Positions 1-12,940 of a stretch of DNA of 64,000 nt are shown here, one piece after another. Source of the DNA: Stictocephala bisonia. Lineage: Eukaryota > Arthropoda > Insecta > Hemiptera > Membracidae. Location: the NCBI GenBank assembly GCA_035578905.1, contig JAQJVL010000059.1, positions 1,519,636-1,583,635 of the forward strand, given 5' to 3'. The notes beneath the pieces are model-generated. The model worked only from the letters and a program-made list of their open reading frames with translations. It ran no database searches and was not told the origin of the DNA. Made by a program: the position numbers and the translations under genes. Position 1 is the first letter of the stretch. Each line of letters opens with the position of its first letter.

Positions 1-356
<356 letters not shown>

Positions 357-358
<2 letters not shown>

Positions 359-1595
359 TCTACAACCCCGCAACCCTTCACCGGGCTACCTGAGGTGGCA
401 TGTCGCACCTCGAGTGCCAGTTTTATGGCCCTTTGGGTCGCTGGGATTAACACAGGTAGTCCATGTCGCACCTCGAGTGCCACCGTCAAATTTTATAGCA
501 GTTTCCGTAACAAAGTAGTAATGGTAGATAGAGTGTAGGGTTAAGTTCCTAGCTCCTTTTAATCATGCTTAAATGGAAGGAACCATTCCAACAATATCAC
601 TTGATTAAGAAAAAACTCCACTTTACAAACTTTTTGTGAGGAAACTATAGTATATACCACAAAAATGTATATGACACTTTTTGAACGCTGTTTAGTTTTT
701 AATTATAATATTTTATTAGATGTTGTCTAAACTAAATATTACAGCTTCAGTAAAATAAAACTTAATGTAAAATAAATGTCAGCGTTTTCACGTGAGTCAT
801 TTTGAATTTTTTCTAGGTTCAAGTGGAAAAAAACAAATTTTATAGCAGTTTTCGTAACAAAATAGAAAAGCTAGATAATGTGTAAGATTTTATGTTTTTG
901 CAATATCTTAAAAAAGCAACAAATTACGAAAAGCCTAACAAAAACAGAATTTTTGACCGAAAATATGAATTTAACGATTTTTTACGTGGTTACTATCAAA
1001 ATAATAAAATGAAAAAAATACATCTGACCAAACTTGTAGGAAATTCAATTTCAAATCTATATATCAAACGGTTAAGCCACAATCAAGCCGTATGTAAAAC
1101 TCTGCACACAGGTAAAAAAGCCCATCCACCATTTTGAATTTGTTGGGGGTAAAAAATTAAAAATTTTTAGTTTTCGGAATTTTCCCGTCGGTTGCTCAGC
1201 AAAAGCCACAAGAGTGCCAAATTTCAAGTTTCTAGCTCATCTGGAAGTGGGTTATAATTTGTATACGTGAGTGAGTCAGTTACACATGCAGATTTATAGA
1301 TATGGGATTTCTAAAGCCAGAGTTCAGGGCATTAAATATTAAAAATTATACCGTAGTGTTAATGAATACCTATCATTATAATTTAATTATCGTGTACTAA
1401 GTGCTATTTTATTATATAAAATATGTTTAACAGTGAAACTACACTGGAAAAATAAATTACAAAAATTTTAAAAATTAGTACTAGAAGCTGGGTTATTACA
1501 AAGTAGTCATGGGCTAATTCTTTTCATTTTGTCGAAGATGTTAAACATTAATGATAACTAAAATGTATGAATTTAAGCCTGCAGCCTAATATTAC
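357..1595. other. AT-rich intergenic DNA with a short direct repeat
   Basis: No convincing gene is seen. A segment of about 55 bp starting AAATTTTATAGCAGTTT occurs at about 487-540 and again, diverged, at about 835-890. Positions 1195-1310 (around TGCCAAATTTCAAGTTTC, then a GTGAGTGAGTCAG stretch) look like a dispersed repeat: a weakly similar word pair (tgccaaatttcaa, tgagtgagtca) recurs near 42380-42415. Confidence 0.5.
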
Positions 1596-1599
1596 AGAC

Positions 1600-2260
1600 T
1601 GGTAAAGTGTCGTAGAGCTTGGGACGTGTATGTGGCGACAACACTGTTACAGTGAGGCAGAGCTTGTGGCGCGTATATGGTGATATGTCTGTTACACTGT
1701 CTTGGAGCTTTGGATGTGTATAAGGCGACAAGACAGTTGCAGTGTCGTGGAGCTTGTAGCGTGTATGTGGCGACAAGACAGTTCCAGTGTCGTGGAGCTT
1801 GTAGCGTGTATGTGGCGACAAGACAGTTGCAGTGTCGTGGAGCTTGTGGCGTGTATGTGGTGACAAGACAGTTGCAGTGCCGTGGAGCTTGTAGCGTGTA
1901 TGTGGCGACAAGACAGTTGCAGTGTCGTGGAGCTTGTGGCGTGTATGTGATGACAATACAGTAGCAGTGTCGTGGAGCTTGAGGCGTGTTTGTGGTGACA
2001 ATCCAGTTCCAGTGTCATGGAGATTTGACGTGTATGTGGTGACAAGACAGTTACAGTGTCGTGGAGATTGTAGCGTGTATGTGATGGCAATACAGTAGCA
2101 GTGTTGTGGAGCTTGAGGCGTGTATGTGGTGACAATACAGTTGCAGTGTTGTGCAGCTTGTGGCGTGTATGTGGTGACAATACAGTTGCAGTGTTGTGCA
2201 GCTTGTGGCGTGTATGTGGTGACAATACAGTTGCAGTGTTGTGCAGCTTGTGGCGTGTAA
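1600..2260 (+). repeat. 45-bp minisatellite array (about 15 copies)
   Basis: Units of 45 bp follow the pattern GTGTCGTGGAGCTTGTGGC, then GTGTATGTGGTGACA, then a CAGTTGCA-like end. Copies differ by a few substitutions; the last three are the most alike, and the left edge is degenerate. Because 45 is divisible by 3, 15-residue periodic frames of up to 230 codons run on both strands. They have no domain character and I do not call them genes. Confidence 0.95.
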
Positions 2261-2393
2261 GACATAAGACATTATTTATTTCCTGTAAAATACAATACTA
2301 TACATAGGAATAGTCAACTGAAATACTAGATATCTTATCATAAATTTCTTACGAACTAATTTATGTATGTGCTAACTAATAAATACATCCATG

Positions 2394-3880
2394 CTATATT
2401 AGTGGTTCTATATCACAATTTAAGATCTCCTCTAAAGTGTAAAATGCGTTAATTAACAAATGTCTCTTGACTGATCTTAAAAAACAGTTGTCAAATTCAA
2501 TAATATTATTACTCCTGCATATTTTATTAATTATTTTACAAGTCATGTAGTTGATTTTTCGAATTTACAACTGTTGTGTAGAGGATATTCTAGAAAGTTA
2601 TGCTTGGCGTTCTAATTTAAATTGTTTGTATTCTTAAATTTGTTTTTATTTTTTAGAAAATATTTACATATTTCGTAAATATAAAGGCTTGGAAGGGTCA
2701 TAATTTCTTCCACTAAAAATAAAGGCCTACAATGAGATCGGAATGGTTACTTAAATAAAATCCTTATAGCAGATTTTTGAATTTTGAAGATTATATTAAG
2801 GTTTTCAAATGTTGTGTTGTCCCAAACAACTATTCCATAGGCGATTAAAGTTTGAAAATTTGAGAAATAAACTGTTCTAATTATATTTTCTGATACACGA
2901 GTTGACAAGATTTTTAAAGAGAAACAAACAGATTAAGTCTGTTTGCTAAGTAATTAATGTGTGTATTATAATTTAATTTAGAATCTATATGTGCGCCCAG
3001 AAATTTAGTGGAAGGTTGAGTCGTTACATTTGTAAAATGAGGAAGTTGTAAATTGTGTTTTGAAAAGTTAATTATGTGCGTTTTTGAAAAGTTTAATTTC
3101 AGCCCGTTTGCATCGAACCATTTGTTGAAGCCTCCACCACTAACTCTGGTGGAGAGAATAAGTAGATTTTCGCACCTCGCTAGGGCTGACGTGTCATCTA
3201 CATATTGACAGATATCAATCAATTTTAATTTCAAAGAAGAAGGGAGGTCAGCCATGAAAATAATGAACATAATTGGTCCACAGATGGAACCTTGAGGACA
3301 GCCCGTATTATTCCGTTCCCAGCGAGAGAGATATTTTCCTTCTTTATCCTCTACATGTACTCTTTGAAATCTATCGTGAAAATAGGATGTAAAAAGATTT
3401 TTCGCAACACCACAAATACCATACCTATCCATCTTTTCAATTAAAATTACTCTGTTCATTGTATCAAAGGCTTTCGTCAAATCGCACAAGATCCCGGCTG
3501 ACAGTCTATTTTCGAAGCCATTATGAACTGTCTGTAAATTACATATCACGTCAACTGTTGATAGATTTTCTCGAAACCCGTATTGTTCCTTGTTAAGTAT
3601 ATTATGTTTTGTGAGAAAGGGAACTAATCGGTTTAGGATAGAGTATATTAGAAAAATGGGCTGTATGGATATCGGACGAAAATTTTCAAGGTCCGAATCA
3701 TTTTTCTTTCTAATCGGCTTTATAACTGAATATTTCATTAATTAGGAAATACTCCTAGTGACAGCGAATAGTTAAACATGTAAGTTAGGTGTGGTGCTAC
3801 GATGTCTGCTATATGTTTAATAAGGATCATTGGAATTTCATCCCAACCTGCCAACTTCTTATGTTTGATTTGACTGATGA
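2394..3880 (-). pseudogene. Non-LTR retrotransposon RT relic (CR1/Jockey-type), minus strand
   Basis: Read on the minus strand, this is the C-terminal half of a non-LTR polymerase. It starts with the pre-RT segment (KLAGWDEIPMILIKHI, ...LSLGVFPN). The RT palm motifs follow: NFRPISI, EQYGFREN, the first catalytic Asp in CDLTKAFD, GCPQGSICGP, and YVDD with the metal-binding pair. The connector YGIVVWDN and the tail motif FYTLEEIL come next, ending at a stop at 2394-2396. A frameshift at about 3738 separates FPN-stop from the next Met (TAATG overlap), where the family normally continues through a Trp-Lys. More stops lie below 2914. No endonuclease part is present, which fits 5' truncation. It is non-functional as it stands. 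Confidence 0.9.
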
Positions 3881-3882
3881 CG

Positions 3883-3995
3883 TGCGTGCGTGCGCGCGCG
3901 CGCGCGTGTGTGTGCGCGTGCGTGCGTGTGTGTTTGGTGACAATACAGTGCAGTGTCGTGGAGCTTGTGGTGGCATGACGGATACTGTATTGTGA
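3883..3995. repeat. Alternating CG/TG tract plus a single 45-bp minisatellite unit
   Basis: Positions about 3883-3932 are alternating purine-pyrimidine (CGTGCG, CGCGCG, TGTGTG). Immediately after lies GGTGACAATACAGTGCAGTG followed by TCGTGGAGCTTGTGG, which matches the 1.6-2.26 kb array unit in the same orientation. This unit adjoins the upstream edge of the RT relic, so the relic is flanked on both sides by the same minisatellite. Confidence 0.8.
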
Positions 3996-5435
3996 AGTAC
4001 AGCTGTACTGCTGAACCGTAGTGTTTAAATCCCCATATACAAAATATGCTTTGATGAACCTTAAAAAATGGTTGAAATAATTTGCACTATAAATTCTATT
4101 TTTAGAAAATATAATTATTACTGTGTATTTTGGGAGTGGGGGGGGGGGTGATAAAGTGTTTGATTTGTATTTAAGAAGGGTCAAAATCTTTGTAGTTATA
4201 AAATAGTGGCGCTACCTTGCGGTAGCAACCGCAACAGTCTCTCTTAGTGACATATATTAGACAAATTCCAAAATAAAAATTTAAATTCGTCTATTACTTA
4301 ACCTGTGGGGAGTGGGTGAAAGTATTGGCTAGAATCGGTCTACTTATCAAAGCTTTCGCGCCTCTCTTCATCTATACTTCTGGTTTTTATATTTAAGTGT
4401 CATATAAACGCTCAATAAAACTGAGACAAGTTCAACTGACTATGTTCAAGACGTCTAAGAATGAATATCGTCTGAACGACATAAAACTATAGAAACCATG
4501 AAATTACAAATAGATAAGCATAAGATTCACTGTCGTAAATTAATTATGTAATATTTAATGAACAGTCTCATAAGTATATTGTGCAAATTCGATAACACGA
4601 CTAGGATAATAACAAAGACATTAAACTGACTCTGACAAACATCCAGGAATTAAATAATAGTTTCAATAAATAAGTTAAGAAATAGATGCAATTATAGCAC
4701 GTAACATTAAAAAATGTAATGTTTAACATCGGAAATGTTTTATCTGTCTTAAAATAAAACAGACAGTTGAATAATTCACTTTATTCTAACTTTAAGAAAA
4801 TCACGGAAAAAACGATTTTCCAGAAATTGAATTAGTTCAGAAATGAAAAACATACAAAATAAGTTGTATATAAATTATTCTAAATAGAAAATGTATTGCG
4901 GGAAAAGCTTTAATATAACCCATAAAGTGTTTGTTTGAAAATATCATGATATTAAATATAGTTTTATGAAATCAACTCATTAGACTTATTGTTTAATAAA
5001 AAATATCAAAATCGTAAAAAAAGATAAAAATGAATTGTAAGATAGCGGTAGGTCAAGATTTACCATCCTGAACGATTTCATTACACCAAGTGATACGATC
5101 AAGATAAATTGATACTAACTTAAATATACAAATAAATGTTTCCATCTCATAAGATTAATAAAATTAAAAAAATATTTAAAGCTATATTGTTTTTGAAGAG
5201 TGAGAGGTCAAAAATTCAAGAAGTCACTGAACCTATTTACAGAACGGTAGGAGGCCTTGAGATATGCAGGCAGGTCAATGAACTCTAAGAGGGTCGCGTC
5301 GCATATTTGCCAATTTTAACAATGTAAAAATTTCTGTTCAATAATAATATCACTTACCATTTGAAAAAATTATGTAAATCATGATTGGTGAACACTATAA
5401 AACATAAACACAAATTAAAATTTCACACATTTCTA
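3996..5435. other. AT-rich DNA, nothing recognised
   Basis: I see no domain, TIR, tRNA-like box or tandem repeat here. A run of 11 G lies at about 4138-4148. The minus-strand frame over 3738-4184 is repeat and low-complexity sequence upstream of the RT relic. Confidence 0.5.
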
Positions 5436-5439
5436 TAGA

Positions 5440-5660
5440 CATAAAGAGGCGACCGGAGTTTCGCACTTGTGTGACGTGGAGGAGAGTACTGACCTAGCCA
5501 ACGTTGAGGTGGGTCGGGATCGCGCACGTCCTCCTGCGCCTGCGCAAACAGACCGGCGGAACGGCAGAACGGCCCACACTGCATTGACGCTTGTCTCGCG
5601 GCCCGGCACAACTCGCTTGCTGGTCATACGAGGTACATGCTCGGTAACAGTCGTATACTT
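5440..5660. promoter_or_regulatory. Small CpG-rich island (candidate promoter or exon)
   Basis: About 220 bp of GC- and CpG-rich sequence stands out sharply in AT-rich surroundings. At 5535-5546 it contains TGCGCCTGCGCA, which resembles the NRF-1/Ewg family binding sequence. Reading frames of 62-71 codons overlap on both strands, as expected in GC-rich DNA, and none has a recognised domain. It could be a CpG-island promoter, a first exon, or a fragment of a GC-rich mobile element. Confidence 0.3.
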
Positions 5661-5689
5661 CTATGAAATTTATTTATTTTAATTTTTGC

Positions 5690-6340
5690 TCCAAAATAGG
5701 AAGTATTGAACTATATACATAAAAAGCACAATTTTCTACATATTTTGTCGCGGTATGTAGTGCAGTAGTTGTCATCTTTGTTTCATATATTGTATAGTGA
5801 TAACAAGGAATCAAATTATTGTATATAAATTGATCAAAGTAATTATAAATCTTTTAATCTTTTACTAATTATAAATCAAGATTTTTAAAATATAAAATTC
5901 ATAATTTTTTTTTCAAGTAAGTTTCATACAAATTTCTAAAAACCCAATAGGAACATTTCAGCACCTTTTCAAAAGATATAAAAAAATTATATAAAAGTAA
6001 TACAAGCTGCTAAAGCCTTATGAAACAAAAAAATTCGTGAGCAATTGTGAGAATTTTTCAAAAGCTGCATGGAAAACTATTAACTCTTCAGCACAAGTCA
6101 AAATTATTCCATAAAACCAAACAAATTGAAATAAAAATTGAAGAAGATATAGTTCAAGATAAATTATTAATAGTATTCATCCAACCGGATGCTTACTAAA
6201 GCCCAATTCATAATCTATATTGCAGAGCCAGTTGCATCTATGGTCTTGACCCCTGTTTGTGAGAAGATGGTGGCTACTGCCATTCATGGCTAAACTATAA
6301 ATGAAACTGCAATGACAAGGGCGTGTCTGTATGGCTTTTA
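5690..6340. other. AT-rich DNA, nothing recognised
   Basis: No gene is supported. The last 150 bp may be the unreadable upstream part of the RT relic that follows. Confidence 0.45.
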
Positions 6341-6344
6341 AAAC

Positions 6345-8485
6345 TGTGCTTTCAGCATTTACTGAAGCCTCTCACAAAATTTAAGAAATTTTGATTTGAA
6401 ACAGGACATTTTCCGTCACTTTTGAAAACAGCAAAAGTTGTTCAACTCACAAAACAGACGACCTTTCACTAACAAGCAATTATCGACCCATTTCAATTCT
6501 TCATGTCTCTTATAAGGTTTAGGAGAGGATTTTTTAATATAGACTTTCAAGCTTAATAGAAAGTCTATAATTTATTGAACCCAGAACAATTTTGATTCAG
6601 AAAGGAAAGATCCACAATCAACGAAATTAAATGACCTGTCCAAAGCATTTGATTTTGTGCACCATGAGACACTGCTGAACCTTTTAGAAAAATCTGGAGT
6701 TAGAGGTTTACGATACAGTATCTTAAAGATCAGGGCCCGTGTGTCCAGATCTCAAATGTAACTTAAAATACAAACAGAATGGCTTATGAAGTCATTCAGG
6801 AATCAATCCTCGGATCGCTTCTTTTTTAAATCTATGCATGCAGATTGAACGCAGTGATCCAGAATGGAGAACTGATTCAAAATGGTGATGATACGACTCT
6901 CAGTATTAAAGGGAAAACATCCAAAGAATTAGAAATCACAGCTTGTATAGATCTAAGTTCTTGCATTCAATATGTCAGTGAACTGAATCTAAAGTCAAAT
7001 CAAACAAAAAAACATTGTTTAACTTCACCCGCCCGTTCACATGGGCCTACAGGACTGTGCGTGAACTTTATTCAACTAGTGAAGTACCGACCGTTGGTTC
7101 AGTGGGGATTCGAACCTTACACCTTGCCCTCCGCAGTCTGAAGCCTTCACGCCGGCTTCAACATAATCACTTTTTGTGTCCGACAGCTGGAGCTCCAATC
7201 TCAGATTCATGTCTTCGTGGATGGTACTCTTTTTAGATGTGGTAAATTCCACAAAATTCCTAGGAGTGTTCCTTGATAGAGAACTGGCTTAGGACAACCA
7301 TATTGACCACGTTTGAGCTAAAGTTGCTTCAGGCATATACACCTTGCGCAATCTTGCGAAGTTCTGTGTGACAAACGTCTTACTAATGGCCTACTATGGC
7401 ATGGCGTATTCACATACGAAGTGAGACATTTGGGAAGTTGTGCAAAAAGCAAAATGGATAGTCTTTAAACTTAAAAAAAAGGCTGTGAGAATAATTGCTA
7501 AGTTGAACCACAGAGAGTGGTACCGGAATTCTTTTAGGGAGTTAAAATTACTGACTTTACCTTGCCTTTATATGTATGAGGTGATACTATACTGCAGATC
7601 ACGTTCTTCCTTGGTTCGTGGCAAAAACGTTCACCAATTCTACACTAGAGGCAGAGACAGCATCCGAACACAGCAACATAGATTGGCACTATCAGACCAC
7701 ATGTCATATCAGGTTGATGTCAGAGTAATCAATTAACAAGTTGAAGAATTTTCAATTAACAACCAAAATCAATCCAAAACTCGACTTAGAAACCTCTTGG
7801 TGTCTAAAGCTTTCATTCTGTGGATGAGTTCATGACTAATGATGAGTCGCTGTGAAGTAGGATACTAAATACTAGGATTATTAAATGAATGATACTAAAT
7901 AACAGGACAGGAAGGCAGTGTGATTGTGGCTTTATGAAAGTTGAAAATATAATATGTATTTGAATATGAGGTGAATGACCATTTGTTGTTTAGTTTTACA
8001 TGTTTAATGCATTTTATATACTATTATGTTGACGATTGAATTACATTTTTAAATTGTTCGAAACGGAACTAAAGAAAGATAAATAAAAAACAAAAGCACT
8101 CACGGGGCTTTCAATGAACGTAAATAAACACTTCTCAGTTCATTTTTAGAAGTAAATACAAACTTTAACAGATACTGATGGTGTTATAGTTGGCTAAGGT
8201 TAATTTATTTACTGTGGGCATGATTGTGATGTATTTATTGTATTTGGCATTCAGAAGTAAGGTAATTACAAGAGAATGATTCAGCTGAGTGAAGGGAGGG
8301 AAGATCATGATAGGTTAATTGCATAAATGAGTAGGTGAATGAGGTAAACAACCTGTATGTCCCAAAGAGGTATGAATGTGTTTTGCATGTCACAATGTTA
8401 GACATTGTAAATTACTGACTCATTGTATGTAACATTGTTGTTGTTATCGTTATCGATGCAATAAAGATACATTATTATTATAAAT
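6345..8485 (+). pseudogene. Highly decayed non-LTR RT relic with 3' UTR, plus strand
   Basis: Conceptual reading across frames gives the family order: ETGHFPSLLKTAKVV, PEQF-FRKGRSTINE, LSKAFDFVHHETLL (first catalytic Asp), DDTTLSI (the DD pair, preceding Tyr region lost), TKFLGVFLD, a YYGMAYS-like connector, KKKAVRIIAKLNHREW, LLTLPCLYMYE, and the C-terminal SKAFHSVDEFM ending at a stop at 7853-7855. Many stops and frameshifts and a SINE insertion (7024-7170) break it. The downstream 600 bp is probably the 3' UTR, with CAATAAAG at about 8458-8465. It looks much older than the 2.4-3.9 kb relic. Confidence 0.8.
7024..7170 (-). mobile_element. tRNA-derived SINE insertion
   Basis: On the minus strand GGTTCGAATCC forms a perfect Pol III B box. 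About 26 nt upstream, GGCGTGAAGGC resembles an A box. No tRNA cloverleaf can be drawn, and the segment interrupts the RT relic between the NLKSNQTK-like and KFLGVFLD-like segments. It therefore looks like a tRNA-derived SINE rather than a tRNA gene. The boundaries are estimates and I could not see a clean target-site duplication. Confidence 0.55.
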
Positions 8486-8519
8486 TTGTGATATCAAGTT
8501 TAAAGTATAAGAAAGATCT

Positions 8520-11500
8520 AGTTACGAGGTAATCTGGGCCGTGAGGCACGCCGTAGTGGTTACACGCAAATGTGTAATAGCGAGTTAGTAGTAACTATGA
8601 GGAAGATAAAGGTAGAGAGTGTGCTGGGCCGTGGGGCGCGTCGTAATAGCTACAGCAATGCTGTGATAACAAGGGTAAGAAATTGATCTAATTTCAAGGT
8701 AAACTCGACGGAGGGGCACGTTGTAGCGACTATAAGCAATGGCGTGATAACAAAGAGTAGGAGACCGATCTATAGTCCGAATAAAATAACTTTGGTACTA
8801 GCGGAACGGCCACGATCCACTGGTCTGAAATGACAAAACTCTGGTTTTGTGTACGAGACCGATCTACTAGAAGGTACGTGTTAACAATTAAGGAAGGCCA
8901 CTAGGAAGAGCCCTGGGGCTTTTCCTAATGGCTACAGCACTGGTGTGATAACAAAGAATAGGAGACTGATTTAGATACGAGGCAAGTCGGGCCTTGGAGA
9001 ATGCCGTAGTGACTACAGCAATGGTAGTGGTGTGATAATAAAGAGTAGGAGACCAGTCCATTTATGTAAGCTGAGCCTTGGGGAATGCCGTAGTGACTAC
9101 AGCAATGGTAGTGGTGTGATAATAAAGAGTAGGAGACCAGTCCATTTATGATGTAAGCTTGGCCTTGGGGAATGCTGTAGTGACTACAGCAATGGTAGTG
9201 GTGTGATAATAAAGAGTAGGAGACCAGTCCATTTATGATGTGAGTTGGGCCTTGGGGAATGCTGTAGTGACTACAGAAATGGTAGCGTTGTGATAATAAA
9301 GGGTAGGAGACCAGTCCATTTATGATGTGAGTTGGGCCTTGGGGAATGCTGTAGTGACTACAGCAATGGTAGTGGTGTGATAATAAAGAGTAGGAGACCA
9401 GTCCATTTATGATGTGAGTTGGGCCTTGGGGAATGCCGTAGTGACTACAGCAATGGTAGTGGTGTGATGATAAAGAGTAGGAGACCAGTCCATTTATGAT
9501 GTGAGTTGGGCCTTGGGGAATGCTGTAGTGACTACAGCAATGGTAGTGGTGTGATAATAAAGAGTAGGAGACCAGTCCATTTATGATGTAAGCTTGGCCT
9601 TGGGGAATGATGTAGTGACTACAGCAATGGTAGTGGTGTGATAATAAAGAGTAGGAGACCAGTCCATTTATGATGTAAGCTTGGCATTGGGGAATGCTGT
9701 AGTGACTACAGCAATGGTAGTGGTGTGATAATAAAGAGTAGGAGACCAGTCCATTTATGATGTAAGCTTGGCCTTGGGGAATGCTGTAGTGACTACAGCA
9801 ATGGTAGTGGTGTGATAATAAAGAGTAGGAGACCAGTCCATTTATGATGTGAGTTGGGCCTTGGGGAATGCTATAGTGACTACAGAAATGGTAGCGTTGT
9901 GATAATAAAGAGTAGGAGACCAGTCCATTTATGATGTGAGTTGGGCCTTGGGGAATGCTGTAGTGACTACAGCAATGGTAGTGGTGTGATAATAAAGAGT
10001 AGGAGACCAGTCCATTTATGATGTAAGCTTGGCCTTGGGGAATGCTGTAGTGACTACAGCAATGGTAGTGGTGTGATAATAAAGAGTAGGAGACCAGTCC
10101 ATTTATGATGTAAGCTGAGCCTTGGGGAATGCTGTAGTTGCTACAGCAAAGGTGTTGGTGTGATAATATAGAGTAGGAGACCAGTCCATTTATGATGTGA
10201 GTTGGGCCTTGGGGAATGCTGTAGTGACTACAGCAATGGTAGTGGTGTGATAATAAAGAGTAGGAGAACAGTCCATTTATGATGTTAGCTGGACCTTGGG
10301 GAATGCCGTAGTGACTACAGCAATGGTAGTGGTGTGATGATAAAGAGTAGGAGACCAGTCCATTTATGATGTGAGTTGGGCCTTGGGGAATGCTGTAGTG
10401 ACTACAGCAATGGTAGCGTTGTGATAATAAAGAGTAGGAGACCAGTCCATTTATGATGTAAGCTTGGCCTTGGGGAATGCTGTAGTGACTACAGCAATGG
10501 TAGTGGTGTGATAATAAAGAGTAGGAGACCAGTCCATTTATGATGTAAGCTTGGCCTTGGGGAATGCTGTAGTGACTACAGCAATGGTAGTGGTGTGATA
10601 ATAAAGAGTAGGAGACCAGTCCATTTATGATGTAAGCTTGGCCTTGGGGAATGCCGTAGTGACTACAGCAATGGTAGTGGTGTGATAATAAAGAGTAGGA
10701 GACCAGTCCATTTATGATGTAAGCTGGGCCTTGGGGAATGCCGTAGTGGCTACAGCAATGGTAGTGGTGTGATAATAAAGAGTAAGAGACCAGTCCATTT
10801 ATGATGTGAGCTGGACCTTGGGGAATGCCGTAGTGACTACAGCAATGGTAGTGGTGTGATAATAAAGAGTAGGAGACCAGTCCATTTATGATGTAAGCTG
10901 GGCCTTGGGGAATGCCGTAGTGACTACAGCAATGGTAGTGGTGTGATAATAAAGAGTAGGAGACCAGTCCATTTATGATGTGAGCTGGACCTTGGGGAAT
11001 GCCGTAGTGGCTACAGCAATGGTAGTGGTGTGATAATAAAGAGTAGGAGACCAGTCCATTTATGATGTGAGCTGGGCCTTGGGGAATGCCGTAGTGGCTA
11101 CAGCAATGGTAGTGGTGTGATAATAAAGAGTAGGAGACCAGTCCATTTATGATGTGAGCTGGACCTTGGAGAATGCCGTAGTGGCTACAGCAATGGTAGT
11201 GGTGTGATAATAAAGAGTAGGAGACCAGTCCATTTATGATGTAAGCTTGGCCTTGGGAAATGCCGTAGTGACTACAGCAATGGTAGTGGTGTGATAATAA
11301 AGAGTAGGAGACTAGTCCATTTATGATGTAAGCTTGGCCTTGGGGAATGCTGTAGTGACTACAGCAATGGTAGTGGTGTGATAATAAAGAGTAGGAGACC
11401 AGTCCATTTATGATGTGAGTTGGGCCTTGGGGAATGCTATAGTGACTACAGAAATGGTAGCGTTGTGATAATAAAGAGTAGGAGACCAGTCCATTTATGA

Positions 11501-12940
11501 TGTTAGCTGGACCTTGGGGAATGCCGTAGTGACTACAGCAATGGTAGTGGTGTGATAATAAAGAGTAAGAGACCAGTCCATTTATGATGTTAGCTGGACC
11601 TTGGGGAATGCCGTAGTGACTACAGCAATGGTAGTGGTGTGATAATAAAGAGTAGGAGACCAGTCCATTTATGATGTTAGCTGGACCTTGGGGAATGCCG
11701 TAGTGACTACAGCAATGGTAGTGGTGTGATAATAAAGAGTAAGAGACCAGTCCATTTATGATGTTAGCTGGACCTTGGGGAATGCCGTAGTGACTACAGC
11801 AATGGTAGTGGTGTGATAATAAAGAGTAGGAGACCAGTCCATTTATGATGTGAGCTGGACCTTGGAGAATGCCGTAGTGACTACAGCAATGGTAGTGGTG
11901 TGATAAAAAAGAGTAAGAGACCAGTCCATTTATGATGTGAGCTGGGCCTTGGGGAATGCTGTAGTGGCTACAGCAATGGTAATGGTGTGATAGTAAAGAG
12001 TAGGAGACCAGTCCATTTATGATGTGAGCTGGGCCTTGGGGAATGCTGTAGTGGCTACAGCAATGGTAATGGTGTGATAGTAAAGAGTAGGAGACCAGTA
12101 CATTTACGAGTATGATGTGAGCTGGACCTTGGGGAATGCCGTAGTTGCTACAGCAATGGTAGTGGTGTGATAATAAAGAGTAGGAGACCAGTCCATTTAT
12201 GATGTGAGCTGGACCTTGGAGAATGCCGTAGTGACTACAGCAATGGTAGTGGTGTGATAAAAAAGAGTAAGAGACCAGTCCATTTATGATGTGAGCTGGG
12301 CCTTGGGGAATGCTGTAGTGGCTACAGCAATGGTAATGGTGTGATAGTAAAGAGTAGGAGACCAGTCCATTTATGATGTGAGCTGGACCTTGGGGAATGC
12401 CGTAGTGGCTAGAGCAATGGTAGTGGTGTGATAATAAAGAGTAGGAGACCAGTCCATTTATGATGTGAGCTGGACCTTGAAGAATGCCGTAGTGACTACA
12501 GCAATGGTAGTGGTGTGATAATAAAGAGTAGGAGACCAGTCCATTTATGATGTAAGCTGAGCCTTGGGGAATGCTGTAGTGGCTACAGCAATGGTGTTGG
12601 TGTGATAGTAAAGAGTAGGAGACCAGTCCATTTATGATGTGAGCTGGGCCTTGGGGAATGCCGTAGTGGCTACAGCAATGGTAGTGGTGTGATAATAAAG
12701 AGTAGGAGATCAGTCCATTTATGATGTGAGCTGGACCTTGGGGAATGCCGTAGGGACTACAGCAATGGTAGTGGTGTGATAATAAAGAGTAGGAGACCAG
12801 TCCATTTATGATGTGAGCTGGACCTTGGAGAATGCCGTAGGGACTACAGCAATGGTAATGGTGTGATAATAAAGAGTAGGAGACCAGTCCATTTATGATG
12901 TGAGCTGGACCTTGGGGAATGCCGTAGTGGCTACAGCAAT
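8520..12940 (+). repeat. 87-bp satellite array (about 45-50 copies)
   Basis: The monomer runs GTGAGCTGGGCCTTGGGGAA, TGCCGTAGTGGCTACAGCAA, TGGTAGTGGTGTGATAATAA, AGAGTAGGAGACCAGTCCAT, then TTATGAT. The spacing of exactly 87 bp was checked at 10980 and 11067. The left end (8520-8990) holds longer, degenerate copies; the body is nearly homogeneous. Variants (gtaagcttggcc, gtgagttgggcc, gttagctggacc) recur in blocks, including alternating taagag/taggag dimers at about 11500-11860. A block at about 11850-12010 recurs at about 12200-12365, shifted by four monomers plus 6 bp. The array ends abruptly at 12940, in mid-monomer. Confidence 0.97.

Noticed and set aside
1573..2265. 230-codon minus-strand frame with 15-residue repeats
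   Set aside because: The 45-bp period is a multiple of three, so frames stay open in several registers on both strands; no domain is seen and copies carry unbiased changes.
7100..7160. tRNA gene
   Set aside because: Only B-box and A-box-like words are present, no cloverleaf can be drawn, and the segment interrupts a retrotransposon; a SINE fits better.
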